Shown piece by piece: positions 26,808-34,739 of a stretch of 64,000 nucleotides of DNA; position 1 is the stretch's first letter, and each line of letters begins with the position of its first letter. The DNA lies in NCBI GenBank assembly GCA_022826665.1, contig JAJDUK010000031.1:1-64000 (forward strand), in the 5' to 3' direction. The notes beneath the pieces are model-generated. The model worked only from the letters and a program-made list of their open reading frames with translations, did not search any database and was not told the DNA's origin. The DNA is from Alphaproteobacteria bacterium (GTDB taxonomy: Bacteria > Pseudomonadota > Alphaproteobacteria > UBA828). The position numbers and the translations under genes were made by a program.

Positions 26808-27122
26808 TCAGGCGGCTCCACTCGTAGCGCTGTGGGCCGCGGACGCCCGCTCCCGGCGCGCTTGCGCCAGCTCGTAGCTCGCCTGCATCCGCATCCAGTG
26901 CTCGGCGGTGCCCCAGCCGATGTCTTCCAGAGCCAGCGCCATGGTGGCCGACACGCCGGCCTTGCCGTTGAGCAGCCGCGACAACGTGCCGCGCTCGCAG
27001 CCCAGGCGGCTCGCGGTCTCGGTGACGTTCCAGCCGACCTCGTCCATGCTCTCGCGGATCAATTCGCCCAAGTGCGGCGGGTTCAGCATGGACCCCACAC
27101 GATCGCTATTGTCGTCGCTCAT
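26808..27122 (-). CDS. higA: HigA-family antitoxin
   Basis: A 104-residue XRE-type helix-turn-helix protein with the HigA pattern: NPPHLGELIRESMDEVGWNV, then TASRLGCERGTLSRLLNGKAGVS. It neutralises HigB and represses the operon by binding upstream. It follows higB by 19 bases, the toxin-first order typical of higBA loci. The long acidic or flexible C-terminus beyond residue 85 is Ala/Ser-rich. Confidence 0.9.
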   Translation of the reverse strand: MSDDNSDRVGSMLNPPHLGELIRESMDEVGWNVTETASRLGCERGTLSRLLNGKAGVSATMALALEDIGWGTAEHWMRMQASYELAQARRERASAAHSATSGAA

Positions 27123-27141
27123 GAGCCGTTTCTCCTTCCGA

Positions 27142-27414
27142 TCAGTGGTAGTCGATCAAGTCGACATCGACGGCTTCGCCGTCCTCGAAGCGAAACACCA
27201 CCCGCAAATTGCCGGTGACGCGCACGCTCCATTGGCCCGCCCGGTCGCCCATGAGCGGATGCAAGCGGAAGCCGGGGGCATCGGCGCTGCGCGGATGGGA
27301 TGCCTCTTGCAGCCGGAACAGAATGCGCCGAAGCCGGGGGACCAGGTTCGCGGGCAGCCGCGCCGGGTCGTCCCGTTGGTGCAACGCGCGCAGGCCCTTG
27401 TGCCTGATCCTCAC
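27142..27414 (-). CDS. higB: HigB/RelE-family mRNA interferase toxin
   Basis: A 90-residue toxin starting at a GTG (VRIRHKGLRAL). The family features are the RHKGLRAL opening, the central LRRILFRLQEA helix, and the C-terminal GQWSVRVTGNLRVVFRFEDG followed by DLIDYH. It cleaves mRNA on the ribosome when free of HigA. The longer frame from 27462 would run through the palindromic operator and was rejected. The pair occupies the space between a housekeeping-type gene and the monooxygenase operon, a common insertion pattern for such modules. Confidence 0.9.
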   Translation of the reverse strand: MRIRHKGLRALHQRDDPARLPANLVPRLRRILFRLQEASHPRSADAPGFRLHPLMGDRAGQWSVRVTGNLRVVFRFEDGEAVDVDLIDYH

Positions 27415-27427
27415 GGGAATACTGTAA

Positions 27428-27443
27428 CGTGTAGCGCTACACG
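27428..27443. promoter_or_regulatory. 16-bp perfect palindrome, likely HigA operator
   Basis: CGTGTAGCGCTACACG is an uninterrupted dyad located 13 bases upstream of the higB start codon. Position and symmetry fit binding of a HigA dimer and autorepression. Nothing else of this symmetry was seen near the locus. Confidence 0.7.
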
Positions 27444-27485
27444 ATGCAAGCGGATACGACAATACTGAATTGCGCGCCGCGCTCC

Positions 27486-28679
27486 TTACGCCACGGTTTC
27501 AGCCTCTTTGCGCAGGGAGGGCGGCATCCAGCGCGCTTGCGTCTCGGTGCCATAGGCGAAGAACTCCGACGGCTTACGCCGCTGCTTCAGCATCCACGGG
27601 TGCAGGATCGGCATGTTGCAGTAGATCCGCGCCGCCCAGTGCGGCCAGAGGATGAGCGGCCACGTGATCGTCGACCAGAGCTGCGTGTGCTCCGAGATCG
27701 GCCGCTGCCGCGCCTCCCAGCGCGCAAGCACCCGGTCGATATCGTCGGATTCTTGCAGCATGTTGGCGAGCGAGAGCGCATTCGAGATCGCCGTGCCGCA
27801 GCCTTGGCCGAGGCCCGGCGACATGGCGTGCGCGGAATCGCCCACGATCGCCACCCGCCCCTTGCTCCAGGCCTTGAGCTTGATCGTCTCGAAGCGGTCG
27901 TAGCGCCCCTCGTCCGGCACGCGGTCGATCATCGATTCGAGGTGCGGAAAGGCCTCGGTCCAGAGCGACTTGGGCAAAGGTAGCCGTGACGCCTCGGTAT
28001 CGCGCGCGAGCATGATGAAGGCCAGATAGAAGACCTCTCGCGTGCACGGCGTGTAGAGCACCCTGCGGTAGCCGTTCCACCACTCGCGGATGGTGCGGCC
28101 CTCTTCGGTGTCGGCGTAGCCTGGCTCGTGCGGTACGAGCACGCGGATGGCGCCGTCCACGTGGGGCTTGCGGCTCTTCAGGAGGCCCAGCGAATCGCGC
28201 ACCTTGGAGTTGATTCCGTCCGCACCGATGACCAGGTCCGCCGGCCACTCGCGGCCATCCTCGGTGATCACCACACCTTCGGGCCGCGCGCTGGTCGCGG
28301 TCGAGCCGGTGATGATCTCGACCCCGGCCCGCTCCGCCGCGCCCAGGATCGCGCTCAGGAGCTGCTGGCGGGTGATGCAGAACATGCGTGAGCGGTCGGT
28401 GCTGGTGATCGGCGCGAAAGGGACCTCGTCGATGTAGCGGCCCTTGGCGTCCCAGCTTATGTAGGTTGGCGCCTCGGTGCAGCCGTCGAGCGCCTCGTCG
28501 GCCGCGCCGATGGCCTTGAGCACGCGCACGCCGTTGTCCCAGATCCAGATGCCGGCGCCGAAGGCGCGGATCTCCTCCGTGCGCTCGTGGACGCGCACGG
28601 TCCAGCCCGCTCGGGCGAGCGCCGCGCCCATGACGAGGCCGGTGAAGCCGCCGCCCGCGATCTCCGCGTGTCGTGCCAT
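27486..28679 (-). CDS. FAD-dependent aromatic monooxygenase, MHPCO-like, copy 2
   Basis: A 397-residue group A flavin monooxygenase. The dinucleotide-binding motif is AGGGFTG, the NADH/FAD DG motif is IGADGINS, and the third FAD motif is VGDSAHAMSPGLGQG. The phrases RAFGAGIWIWDNGVRVL, YTPCTREVFY and YDRFETIKL resemble 2-methyl-3-hydroxypyridine-5-carboxylate oxygenase, which hydroxylates and opens a pyridine ring. It is about 87% identical to the gene just upstream; the 50 or so changes are spread along the protein. It is last in the importer-oxygenase block, so the substrate is probably what the importer brings in. Confidence 0.85.
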   Translation of the reverse strand: MARHAEIAGGGFTGLVMGAALARAGWTVRVHERTEEIRAFGAGIWIWDNGVRVLKAIGAADEALDGCTEAPTYISWDAKGRYIDEVPFAPITSTDRSRMFCITRQQLLSAILGAAERAGVEIITGSTATSARPEGVVITEDGREWPADLVIGADGINSKVRDSLGLLKSRKPHVDGAIRVLVPHEPGYADTEEGRTIREWWNGYRRVLYTPCTREVFYLAFIMLARDTEASRLPLPKSLWTEAFPHLESMIDRVPDEGRYDRFETIKLKAWSKGRVAIVGDSAHAMSPGLGQGCGTAISNALSLANMLQESDDIDRVLARWEARQRPISEHTQLWSTITWPLILWPHWAARIYCNMPILHPWMLKQRRKPSEFFAYGTETQARWMPPSLRKEAETVA

Positions 28680-28702
28680 GCTCCGATCGCGTCGCGTGCC
28701 AG

Positions 28703-29896
28703 CTACGCGGCCGCCTCGGTCTCGGTACGCAAGTGCGGCGGCATCCAGCGCACCTGGTCCTCGGTGCCGTAGGCGTGGAACTCAGACGGCTTGCGCCGCT
28801 GCTTCAGCACCCAGGGATGCAGAATCGGCATGTTGAAATAAAGCTTCGCCGCCCAGTGGGGCCAGAGCGTGAGCGGCCAGGTGATGGTCGACCAGAGCTG
28901 CGTGTGCTCGGAGATCGGCCGCTGCCGCGCCTCCCAACGCGCGAGCACCCGCTCGATGTCGTCGGATTCGCGGAGCATGTTGGCGAGCGAGAGGGCGTTC
29001 GAGATCGCCGTGCCACAGCCCTGGCCGAGCCCCGGCGACATGGCGTGCGCCGAATCGCCCACGATAGCCACCCGGCCCTTGCTCCAGGCGTTGAGCTTGA
29101 TGGTCTCGAAGCGGTCGTAGCGGCCCTCGTCCGGCACCCGGCTGATCATCGATGCGATGTGCGGGAAGGCCTCGGACCAGACCGCCCGCGGCAGGGGAAT
29201 CTGTGCCGCCTCCTTGTCCCGCGCGAGCATGGTGAAGCAGAAGTAGAACACCTCGCGGTTGCACGGCGTGTAGAGCACCCGGCGATAGCCGTTCCACCAC
29301 TCGCGGATGGTGCGGCCTTCCTCGGTGTCGGCGTAGCCCGGCTCGTGGGGTACGAGCACGCGGATGGCGCCGTCCACATGAGGCTTGCGGCTCTTCAGCA
29401 GGCCCAGCGAGTCCCGCACATTCGAGTTGATCCCGTCCGCGCCGATGACCAGGTCCGCCGGCCACTCTTGCCCGCCCTCGGTGATGAGCACGCCCTCGGC
29501 CTTCGCGCCGGTTGCCTGCGAGCTGGTGATGATCTCGACGCCCGCACGCTGGGCTGCGCCCAGGATCGCAGCCAGGAGCTGCTGGCGCGTGATGCAGAAC
29601 ATGCGTGAGCGATCGGTGCTGGTGATCGGCGCGAACGGCACCTCGTCGATGTAGCGGCCCTTGGCGTCGCGGCTGATGTAGGTCGGTGCCTCGGTGCAGC
29701 CCTCCAGCGCAGCGTCCGCCGCGCCGATGGCCTTGAGCACGCGCACGCCGTTGTCCCAGATCCAGATGCCGGCGCCGAAGGCGCGGATCTCCTCCGTGCG
29801 CTCGTGCACCCGCGCCGTCCAGCCTGCTTGCGCGAGCGCCGCGCCCAAGGCGAGGCCGGTGAAGCCGCCGCCGGCAATCTCCACATGTCGCGTCAT
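28703..29896 (-). CDS. FAD-dependent aromatic monooxygenase, MHPCO-like, copy 1
   Basis: A 397-residue paralog of the following gene, with the same three flavin motifs (AGGGFTG, IGADGINS, VGDSAHAMSPGLGQG). The two differ most around residues 125-150 and 215-245, parts that in this family contribute to substrate binding. They are separated by only 23 bases. Homology to the MHPCO/5-pyridoxate oxygenase branch is recognised from motif similarity, not from a search. The substrate could be a hydroxypyridine, hydroxynicotinate or another phenolic ring. Confidence 0.85.
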   Translation of the reverse strand: MTRHVEIAGGGFTGLALGAALAQAGWTARVHERTEEIRAFGAGIWIWDNGVRVLKAIGAADAALEGCTEAPTYISRDAKGRYIDEVPFAPITSTDRSRMFCITRQQLLAAILGAAQRAGVEIITSSQATGAKAEGVLITEGGQEWPADLVIGADGINSNVRDSLGLLKSRKPHVDGAIRVLVPHEPGYADTEEGRTIREWWNGYRRVLYTPCNREVFYFCFTMLARDKEAAQIPLPRAVWSEAFPHIASMISRVPDEGRYDRFETIKLNAWSKGRVAIVGDSAHAMSPGLGQGCGTAISNALSLANMLRESDDIERVLARWEARQRPISEHTQLWSTITWPLTLWPHWAAKLYFNMPILHPWVLKQRRKPSEFHAYGTEDQVRWMPPHLRTETEAAA

Positions 29897-29944
29897 GGTC
29901 GTCTCGTGCTCTTCGCTTGTCGTCTCGCTGCTGCGCCCGCCGGA

Positions 29945-31675
29945 CTATACCCGGACGCAGTCCAGCAGGTGCTGGGTATAGGGATGACGCGGCGCATCGA
30001 ACAGACGCTCGGTCTCGTCGATCTCGACGATCCTGCCCGCCTGCATCACCGCCACGGTGTCGCAGTAGTGCGCGGCGATCCCGAGGTCGCCGGTGATGAG
30101 CAGGCGTGCGGTGCCGGCGTCTTCGGCGAGCGTGCGGGTGAGGTCGAGCACCTGGCGCTGGATGGTCACGTCGAGCCCGGCCGTCGGCTCGTCCGCGATG
30201 AGCAGCTTGGGGTGGTACATCAGCGCCATGGCGAGGCACACCCGCTGGGCCATGCCGCCGCTCAGCTCGTGGGGGAAGGCGCTCAGCCGCTGTGCCGGAT
30301 CGACGATGCCCACCATCTCCAGCAGCTGGATCGAGCGGACCTCGGCCTCCTTCGCGCCGATCTTCTCGTGGGCCTGGAGGGCGCTGCGCAGCATGTCGCC
30401 GACGCTGGTGAGCGGGTTCAGCTGCGACTTCGCGTTGGGCAGGATCGCCGCGATCTGGGTCGTGCGCATCGCCCGCATCGAGCCCTTGCTCATGGTCAGC
30501 AGGTCGTGGTCGAGGTAGCGCACCGAGCCCGAGGTGACGGCAAGCTCCGGCGGCAGGAGCTGTAGGAGTGCTTTGACCAGCACCGACTTGCCCGAGCCCG
30601 ATTCGCCCACGATCCCCATGCTGTGGCCGGCCTCGAGCGCGAGATGGATCTCGCTCAGAAGCGGCTGGCGTGAGTCGACGGCGACGACGCCCAGATGCTC
30701 CACCGCGAGCACCGGCTCGCTCATATGCGAGAGGGTGACGGTGGGGGCGTCGGGCACCTCGGGCTCGTCTCCGCCCGTCTCCAGCGCGGCCTCGCGGCGG
30801 CGGTCGGTCTCCCGCCTCACCGCGCGCGGCTCCATCACTTGCGTCATGATCTCGCCGAAGATGCCGAAGGAGAAGACGATCAGGCCGAGCGCGATGCCGG
30901 GGAAGAACGCGGCCCACCATTGACCGATCTCCAGGTATTTGGCGCCCGAGGCGATCATGGCGCCGAGCTCGGGGGTCGGCGGCTTGACCCCGGCGCCGAC
31001 GAAGCTGAGCCCAGCCGTAAGCAGGATGGCGAAGCCCACCGTCACCGAGACCTGCACGATCACCGTGGGCAGCGCATTGGGCAGCACGTGGCGGAAGCCG
31101 ATGCGCACCTCGCGGTTGCCGACGGCCCGCGCCGCCTCGGAGAAGGGGCGCTGCACCAGCGAGAGCACGTCCGAGCGCACAATTCTCACGAACACCGGCG
31201 TGTTGACGAAGGCGATGGCGATGATGATGTTGGTGACACTGCCGCCGAAGACCGCGACAAGCACCATCGCGAAGACGAACACGGGGAAGGACTGGATCAC
31301 CTCCAGCAGCCGCATGAAGGTCTCGGCGAAGGCGGTGGAGCCCGCGCCGCCCCGGCTCTCGTAGAGCGCGACGATGACCCCGAGCGGCGTGCCGATCACG
31401 ACCGAGAGCGCGGTTGCGACGACGCCGATCACCACATCGGTGCGGGGCGCCGCCAGCACGCGAGAGAAGATGTCGATCCCGTTCTCGTCGGTGCCGAAGG
31501 GATACGTGCCGCTGGGCGGCAGCAGGCGGGTGGTGGGCTCGGCGACCTCGGTGGGGAAGGGCGCGAGATAGGGGCCGAAGATGGTGAGGAAGATCCACCC
31601 AAAGAACATCGCCAGCACGGCGAGCTGCCATTTCGGCAGCGACAGGAGCGTGCGCCTGATGCGGAGCCAGACCAT
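29945..31675 (-). CDS. ABC transporter permease-ATPase fusion (DppC-DppD-like)
   Basis: A 576-residue fusion. Residues 1-280 are a DppC-type permease (TYPFGTDENGIDIFSRV, the EAARAVG loop that contacts the ATPase, about six helices). Residues 320-576 are a DppD-type ATPase with Walker A GESGSGKS, signature LSGGMAQR and Walker B LLIADEPTAGLD. The H-loop reads LITGDLG, so the usual His is Gly. Fusion of these two subunits into one chain is uncommon. It starts 12 bases after the other permease. The H-loop loss is discussed in the findings. Confidence 0.88.
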   Translation of the reverse strand: MVWLRIRRTLLSLPKWQLAVLAMFFGWIFLTIFGPYLAPFPTEVAEPTTRLLPPSGTYPFGTDENGIDIFSRVLAAPRTDVVIGVVATALSVVIGTPLGVIVALYESRGGAGSTAFAETFMRLLEVIQSFPVFVFAMVLVAVFGGSVTNIIIAIAFVNTPVFVRIVRSDVLSLVQRPFSEAARAVGNREVRIGFRHVLPNALPTVIVQVSVTVGFAILLTAGLSFVGAGVKPPTPELGAMIASGAKYLEIGQWWAAFFPGIALGLIVFSFGIFGEIMTQVMEPRAVRRETDRRREAALETGGDEPEVPDAPTVTLSHMSEPVLAVEHLGVVAVDSRQPLLSEIHLALEAGHSMGIVGESGSGKSVLVKALLQLLPPELAVTSGSVRYLDHDLLTMSKGSMRAMRTTQIAAILPNAKSQLNPLTSVGDMLRSALQAHEKIGAKEAEVRSIQLLEMVGIVDPAQRLSAFPHELSGGMAQRVCLAMALMYHPKLLIADEPTAGLDVTIQRQVLDLTRTLAEDAGTARLLITGDLGIAAHYCDTVAVMQAGRIVEIDETERLFDAPRHPYTQHLLDCVRV

Positions 31676-31687
31676 CCTGCGCCGTCC

Positions 31688-32743
31688 CTAGGCCTGGGTT
31701 CCGCCGATCTTGATGCGGGGGTCCATCGCGAAGTGGATCAGGTCCACGGCGAGATAGACCAGCATCGTGAAGATCGCGGCGAAGCAGACGAAGCCCTGGA
31801 TCGGCGCGTAATCGGCGGTGACGATGCCGTTGATCGCGTACTGGCCGAGCCCGACGTAGTTGAACACCCGCTCCACCAGGACAGCGCCGCCGAGCAGGAA
31901 CATCACCACGACGCCGGTGATCACCAGCGTCGGGCCCGCGGCGACCCGCGCTGCCCGCGTCAGAACAATTCGAGGCGCGAGGCCCACAGCCTCCGCATAG
32001 GTCGTGTAGTCGGCCTTGAGCGCGCCTTCCATCTGGCTGCGCAGCATCTTGAAGATCGGCGCGCCGTAGACGAAAGCGAGGGTGAAGACCGGCATGATCA
32101 GGTGCATGAAGCCCGACCAGAAGATTTCCATGTCACCCGCGATCAGCGAGTCGATCAGGATCGAGCCGGTCACGAAGGGCGGCTCGAAATCGAGGATGCC
32201 GAGTCGCCCCTCCGGGCCCGGCAGGATCTCCGCTGGCATCAGCCCGGCCGCGCCTGCGAAGAGGAAGAAGATCAGCACCAGGCCGAGCAGGAAGTCCGGC
32301 AGCGCGCCAGCCAGCATGCCGTAGCCGAAGGTAAGGTTCTGGAATATCCGCACGATCCAGTTTCGGGTGCGGCTCGCGGTGATGATTGCGAGCGGAACCA
32401 GCACCACGAAGACGACGAGCAGCGCGAGGAAGATGAGCTCCAGGGTCACCGGTATGCGGTGAACCAGATCGTCGATCACCTCGGTGTTGTTGACCCAGGA
32501 CTCGCCGAGATCGCCCTGAAAGGCGTTCTCCAGCCAGATCAGGTATTGCTCGGGGATCGGCCGATCCAGGTACATCTTGGCACGCAGCGCCTCGACCGAG
32601 GATTCGGGCGCGAGCGGCCCAAGCGAAAGGCGCGCCGGATCGCCCGGCAGCAAGCGCACCAGCACGAAGGTGATGAACGAGATCAGAAAGACTTGGGGAA
32701 TCAGGAAGAGAAAGCGGCGCCCGATATAGAGTGCGAGCCGCAT
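31688..32743 (-). CDS. ABC transporter permease (DppB-like)
   Basis: A 351-residue peptide/nickel-type permease. The first helix (RRFLFLIPQVFLISFITFVLVRLLPGDPA in sense, in pieces) is the DppB/OppB hallmark, followed by the periplasmic segment with DRPIPEQYLIWLEN and a C-terminal GLGQYAINGIVTADYAPIQG motif. It lies between the binding protein and the fused permease-ATPase. Confidence 0.88.
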   Translation of the reverse strand: MRLALYIGRRFLFLIPQVFLISFITFVLVRLLPGDPARLSLGPLAPESSVEALRAKMYLDRPIPEQYLIWLENAFQGDLGESWVNNTEVIDDLVHRIPVTLELIFLALLVVFVVLVPLAIITASRTRNWIVRIFQNLTFGYGMLAGALPDFLLGLVLIFFLFAGAAGLMPAEILPGPEGRLGILDFEPPFVTGSILIDSLIAGDMEIFWSGFMHLIMPVFTLAFVYGAPIFKMLRSQMEGALKADYTTYAEAVGLAPRIVLTRAARVAAGPTLVITGVVVMFLLGGAVLVERVFNYVGLGQYAINGIVTADYAPIQGFVCFAAIFTMLVYLAVDLIHFAMDPRIKIGGTQA

Positions 32744-32820
32744 GGCCGCGCCCGCCTAGCCCGTGACGCCGCGCCCGGCGGACGCGTCACGCGCCGCCGA
32801 AGCCACGGGCCGGTACGAAA

Positions 32821-32853
32821 GCCGGGGCGGCGGGGGGAACCCGCCGCCCCGGC
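32821..32853 (-). other. 14-bp perfect stem-loop between binding protein and permease genes
   Basis: Left arm 32821-32834 and right arm 32840-32853 are fully complementary GC-rich sequences around a five-base loop. On the transcribed strand it is followed by only TTT. Such stems behind binding-protein genes usually stabilise the upstream mRNA so the periplasmic subunit is made in excess. It is too weak in U residues for a confident terminator call. Confidence 0.6.
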
Positions 32854-32903
32854 CGGGCGCCGTCATCGGCGCTCGTCCCGAGGGACGCTCTACAGCAGCC
32901 CCA

Positions 32904-34571
32904 TCAGTCGGCGATGCTCATTTCCGCCACGTGATAGTACTGAGTCGTGTACCAGCGGAAGTTGCTGACCTTGCGCGAGAGGCCGACGGCGAAATAATGC
33001 TCGCCGATCCAGCCCAGCGGCGCTTGGTCGTGGATATGCTCCTGGATACCGGCGTGCGCCGCGATGCGTGCCTCCGCATCCACCACGCCCTGGCCGTCCT
33101 GCAGCACCTGGTCGACCAGCGGGTCGGAGAAGTTGTGGTAGTTGACCAGCGCATTGGTCGGCCACACCAGCTTCAGCGCGTAGTTGATGTCGGGCTGGAT
33201 CGGCATGTCCGTCCACAGCGCGAGCGAGCCCTGCTTGCTCATCACGTTGTCCGAGTTCGCAGCGGTCGGCAGCTTCCTCAGCGAGAGGTTGATGCCGGCC
33301 TTCTTGAAGTCGCTCTGCAACAGGACGCCGATCGACTCCATCGCCGCCACGGCCGCGTCGAACGAGAGCTCGGCGTCGAAGCCGTCGGGATAGCCCGCCT
33401 CGGCCAGCAGCGCCTTGGCCTTCTCCGGGTTGAAGTCGTACTTCATGTGCTGCTCGTAGCCCGGATAGGTGCTCGGCATCACGCCCTGCCACGCGTTCAT
33501 CATGCCGTGGTAGATGTCGCGGATGATCGCCTCCTGGTTGATGAGGTGATTCATCGCCTGGCGCACCTTCACGTTGTCGTAGGGCGGCAGGGTGTTGTTG
33601 ATCATCATCCACATGGACTGGTTGCCGCGTACCGCAACGCCGCGCGCATTCGGATCGTCAGCGAGCGCCACGATCTCGTCCGGCGACAGGCCCTCTGCCA
33701 TGTGCACCTTGCCCTGCTTGAGCAGCGCAACGCGGTTGGCCGATTCCGGCACCACCAGATAGATGATGCGCTTGATCTCCGGCGCACCGCGCCAGTAGTC
33801 CTCGTTGGCCTCCATGACGACCCGCTTGCCGGCGGTCCACTCGGTCACACGATAACCGCCGAAGCCGCCGCCGTTGGTCGCGACCCACTTGTCGCCCCAG
33901 GGGTCCTCTTCCGTGGCGTGGCTCATGATCTCGGTGCTATCGAGCCAGGCGTTGTAGTAGTTGGTCAGCCCCTTGCAGGCCAGCGGCATGGGCCGGGACG
34001 AAGTGAGCTCGACGGTATAATCGTCAATCTTCGTGTAGCCGCCGCTCTCCGGCGGGTCGATGGTCTGACCCGGCATGCTGAGCAGGAACTCGAGGAAGTT
34101 GTTGATCGCCTGCGTGGCCTTGCCGCGCTCGATCCGCCACAGCACGTCGTCGGCGGTGAACTCGTTGCCCCAGGGCGAGATCACGCCCTTGCGCAGGTGA
34201 TAGACGGCGCGCAGGCCGTCCGGCTCCATCTCGCACTTCTCGATGATGCCCGGCACCAAGGTCTTCTGGCCCATGTAGTCGGGATACATGAAGCCCGGAA
34301 TGGTGGAGGGGTCCCAGGCGTCGCCGGTCGAGAAGGGGAAGTCGATCGACTCCCAATTCATCCCGTCCTCGAACACCTGCGCGCCCATGCTCCAGGTCTG
34401 CGGGCTCACATGCTTGTCGAGGTCGATGCCCTGCGGCAGGGCGCCGATGGCGATCACCATCGTGTCCTGATTTGCGGCGGCCGGCTTCGGCGGCGCCGCT
34501 GCCACCAGCGCGGCGAGCGCTGCCGTGGCCGCGACCGCGAGGCCGCGTCTTGTGATGTCACCCAAGGTCAT
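32904..34571 (-). CDS. ABC transporter substrate-binding protein, family 5
   Basis: A 555-residue periplasmic binding protein of the dipeptide/oligopeptide family (SBP_bac_5). The N-terminus has a twin-Arg-like TRRGLAVAAT and an Ala-rich core cleaved near AAANQD. Family features are YHLRKGVISPWGNEFTADDV, TAGKRVVMEANEDYWRGAPEIKRI and the PEKAKALLAEAGYPDGFD region. Members also bind opines, nickel, heme or aromatic compounds, so the ligand is open. Linkage to two ring-hydroxylating enzymes favours an aromatic or heterocyclic compound. Confidence 0.9.
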   Translation of the reverse strand: MTLGDITRRGLAVAATAALAALVAAAPPKPAAANQDTMVIAIGALPQGIDLDKHVSPQTWSMGAQVFEDGMNWESIDFPFSTGDAWDPSTIPGFMYPDYMGQKTLVPGIIEKCEMEPDGLRAVYHLRKGVISPWGNEFTADDVLWRIERGKATQAINNFLEFLLSMPGQTIDPPESGGYTKIDDYTVELTSSRPMPLACKGLTNYYNAWLDSTEIMSHATEEDPWGDKWVATNGGGFGGYRVTEWTAGKRVVMEANEDYWRGAPEIKRIIYLVVPESANRVALLKQGKVHMAEGLSPDEIVALADDPNARGVAVRGNQSMWMMINNTLPPYDNVKVRQAMNHLINQEAIIRDIYHGMMNAWQGVMPSTYPGYEQHMKYDFNPEKAKALLAEAGYPDGFDAELSFDAAVAAMESIGVLLQSDFKKAGINLSLRKLPTAANSDNVMSKQGSLALWTDMPIQPDINYALKLVWPTNALVNYHNFSDPLVDQVLQDGQGVVDAEARIAAHAGIQEHIHDQAPLGWIGEHYFAVGLSRKVSNFRWYTTQYYHVAEMSIAD

Positions 34572-34667
34572 GTCGTCTCTCCTCAGTCTCCCTCTGCGCC
34601 GCAGGGTCGGCCCGCGCGCACGGGTGCGCGCGTCGCGGCACGCGGCCGGATATTAGAAGAAAATTGA

Positions 34668-34681
34668 AACAAGCGCTCGTT
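34668..34681. promoter_or_regulatory. Candidate TetR-type operator upstream of the binding-protein gene
   Basis: AACAAGCGCTCGTT is a near-perfect 14-bp dyad (AAC-N-AGC / GCT-N-GTT) embedded in a run of A+T-rich DNA (about 34650-34690) that stands out in this GC-rich window. It lies 97 bases upstream of the binding-protein start and after the ATPase gene. TetR-family regulators bind sites of this form. No TetR gene is in the neighbourhood. Confidence 0.45.
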
Positions 34682-34739
34682 CAAATTTTGGCCAGAGCGC
34701 ATTCCGACGCCAGGCCCGCGAATCGGGCGCGGCGATGCG

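Noticed and set aside
27486-29896. Assembly duplication of one monooxygenase gene
   Set aside because: The two copies differ at about 51 residues spread along their length and have different flanks, so they are true paralogs.
32821-32853. Intrinsic terminator after the binding-protein gene
   Set aside because: The stem is strong, but only three U residues follow on the transcribed strand and the permease gene continues the operon. A stabilising stem is more likely.
30695-32968. 757-codon open frame on the plus strand
   Set aside because: It is antisense to the importer genes, which have full family motifs. Its translation is His/Asp/Arg-rich without any domain. Long antisense frames are expected at this GC content.
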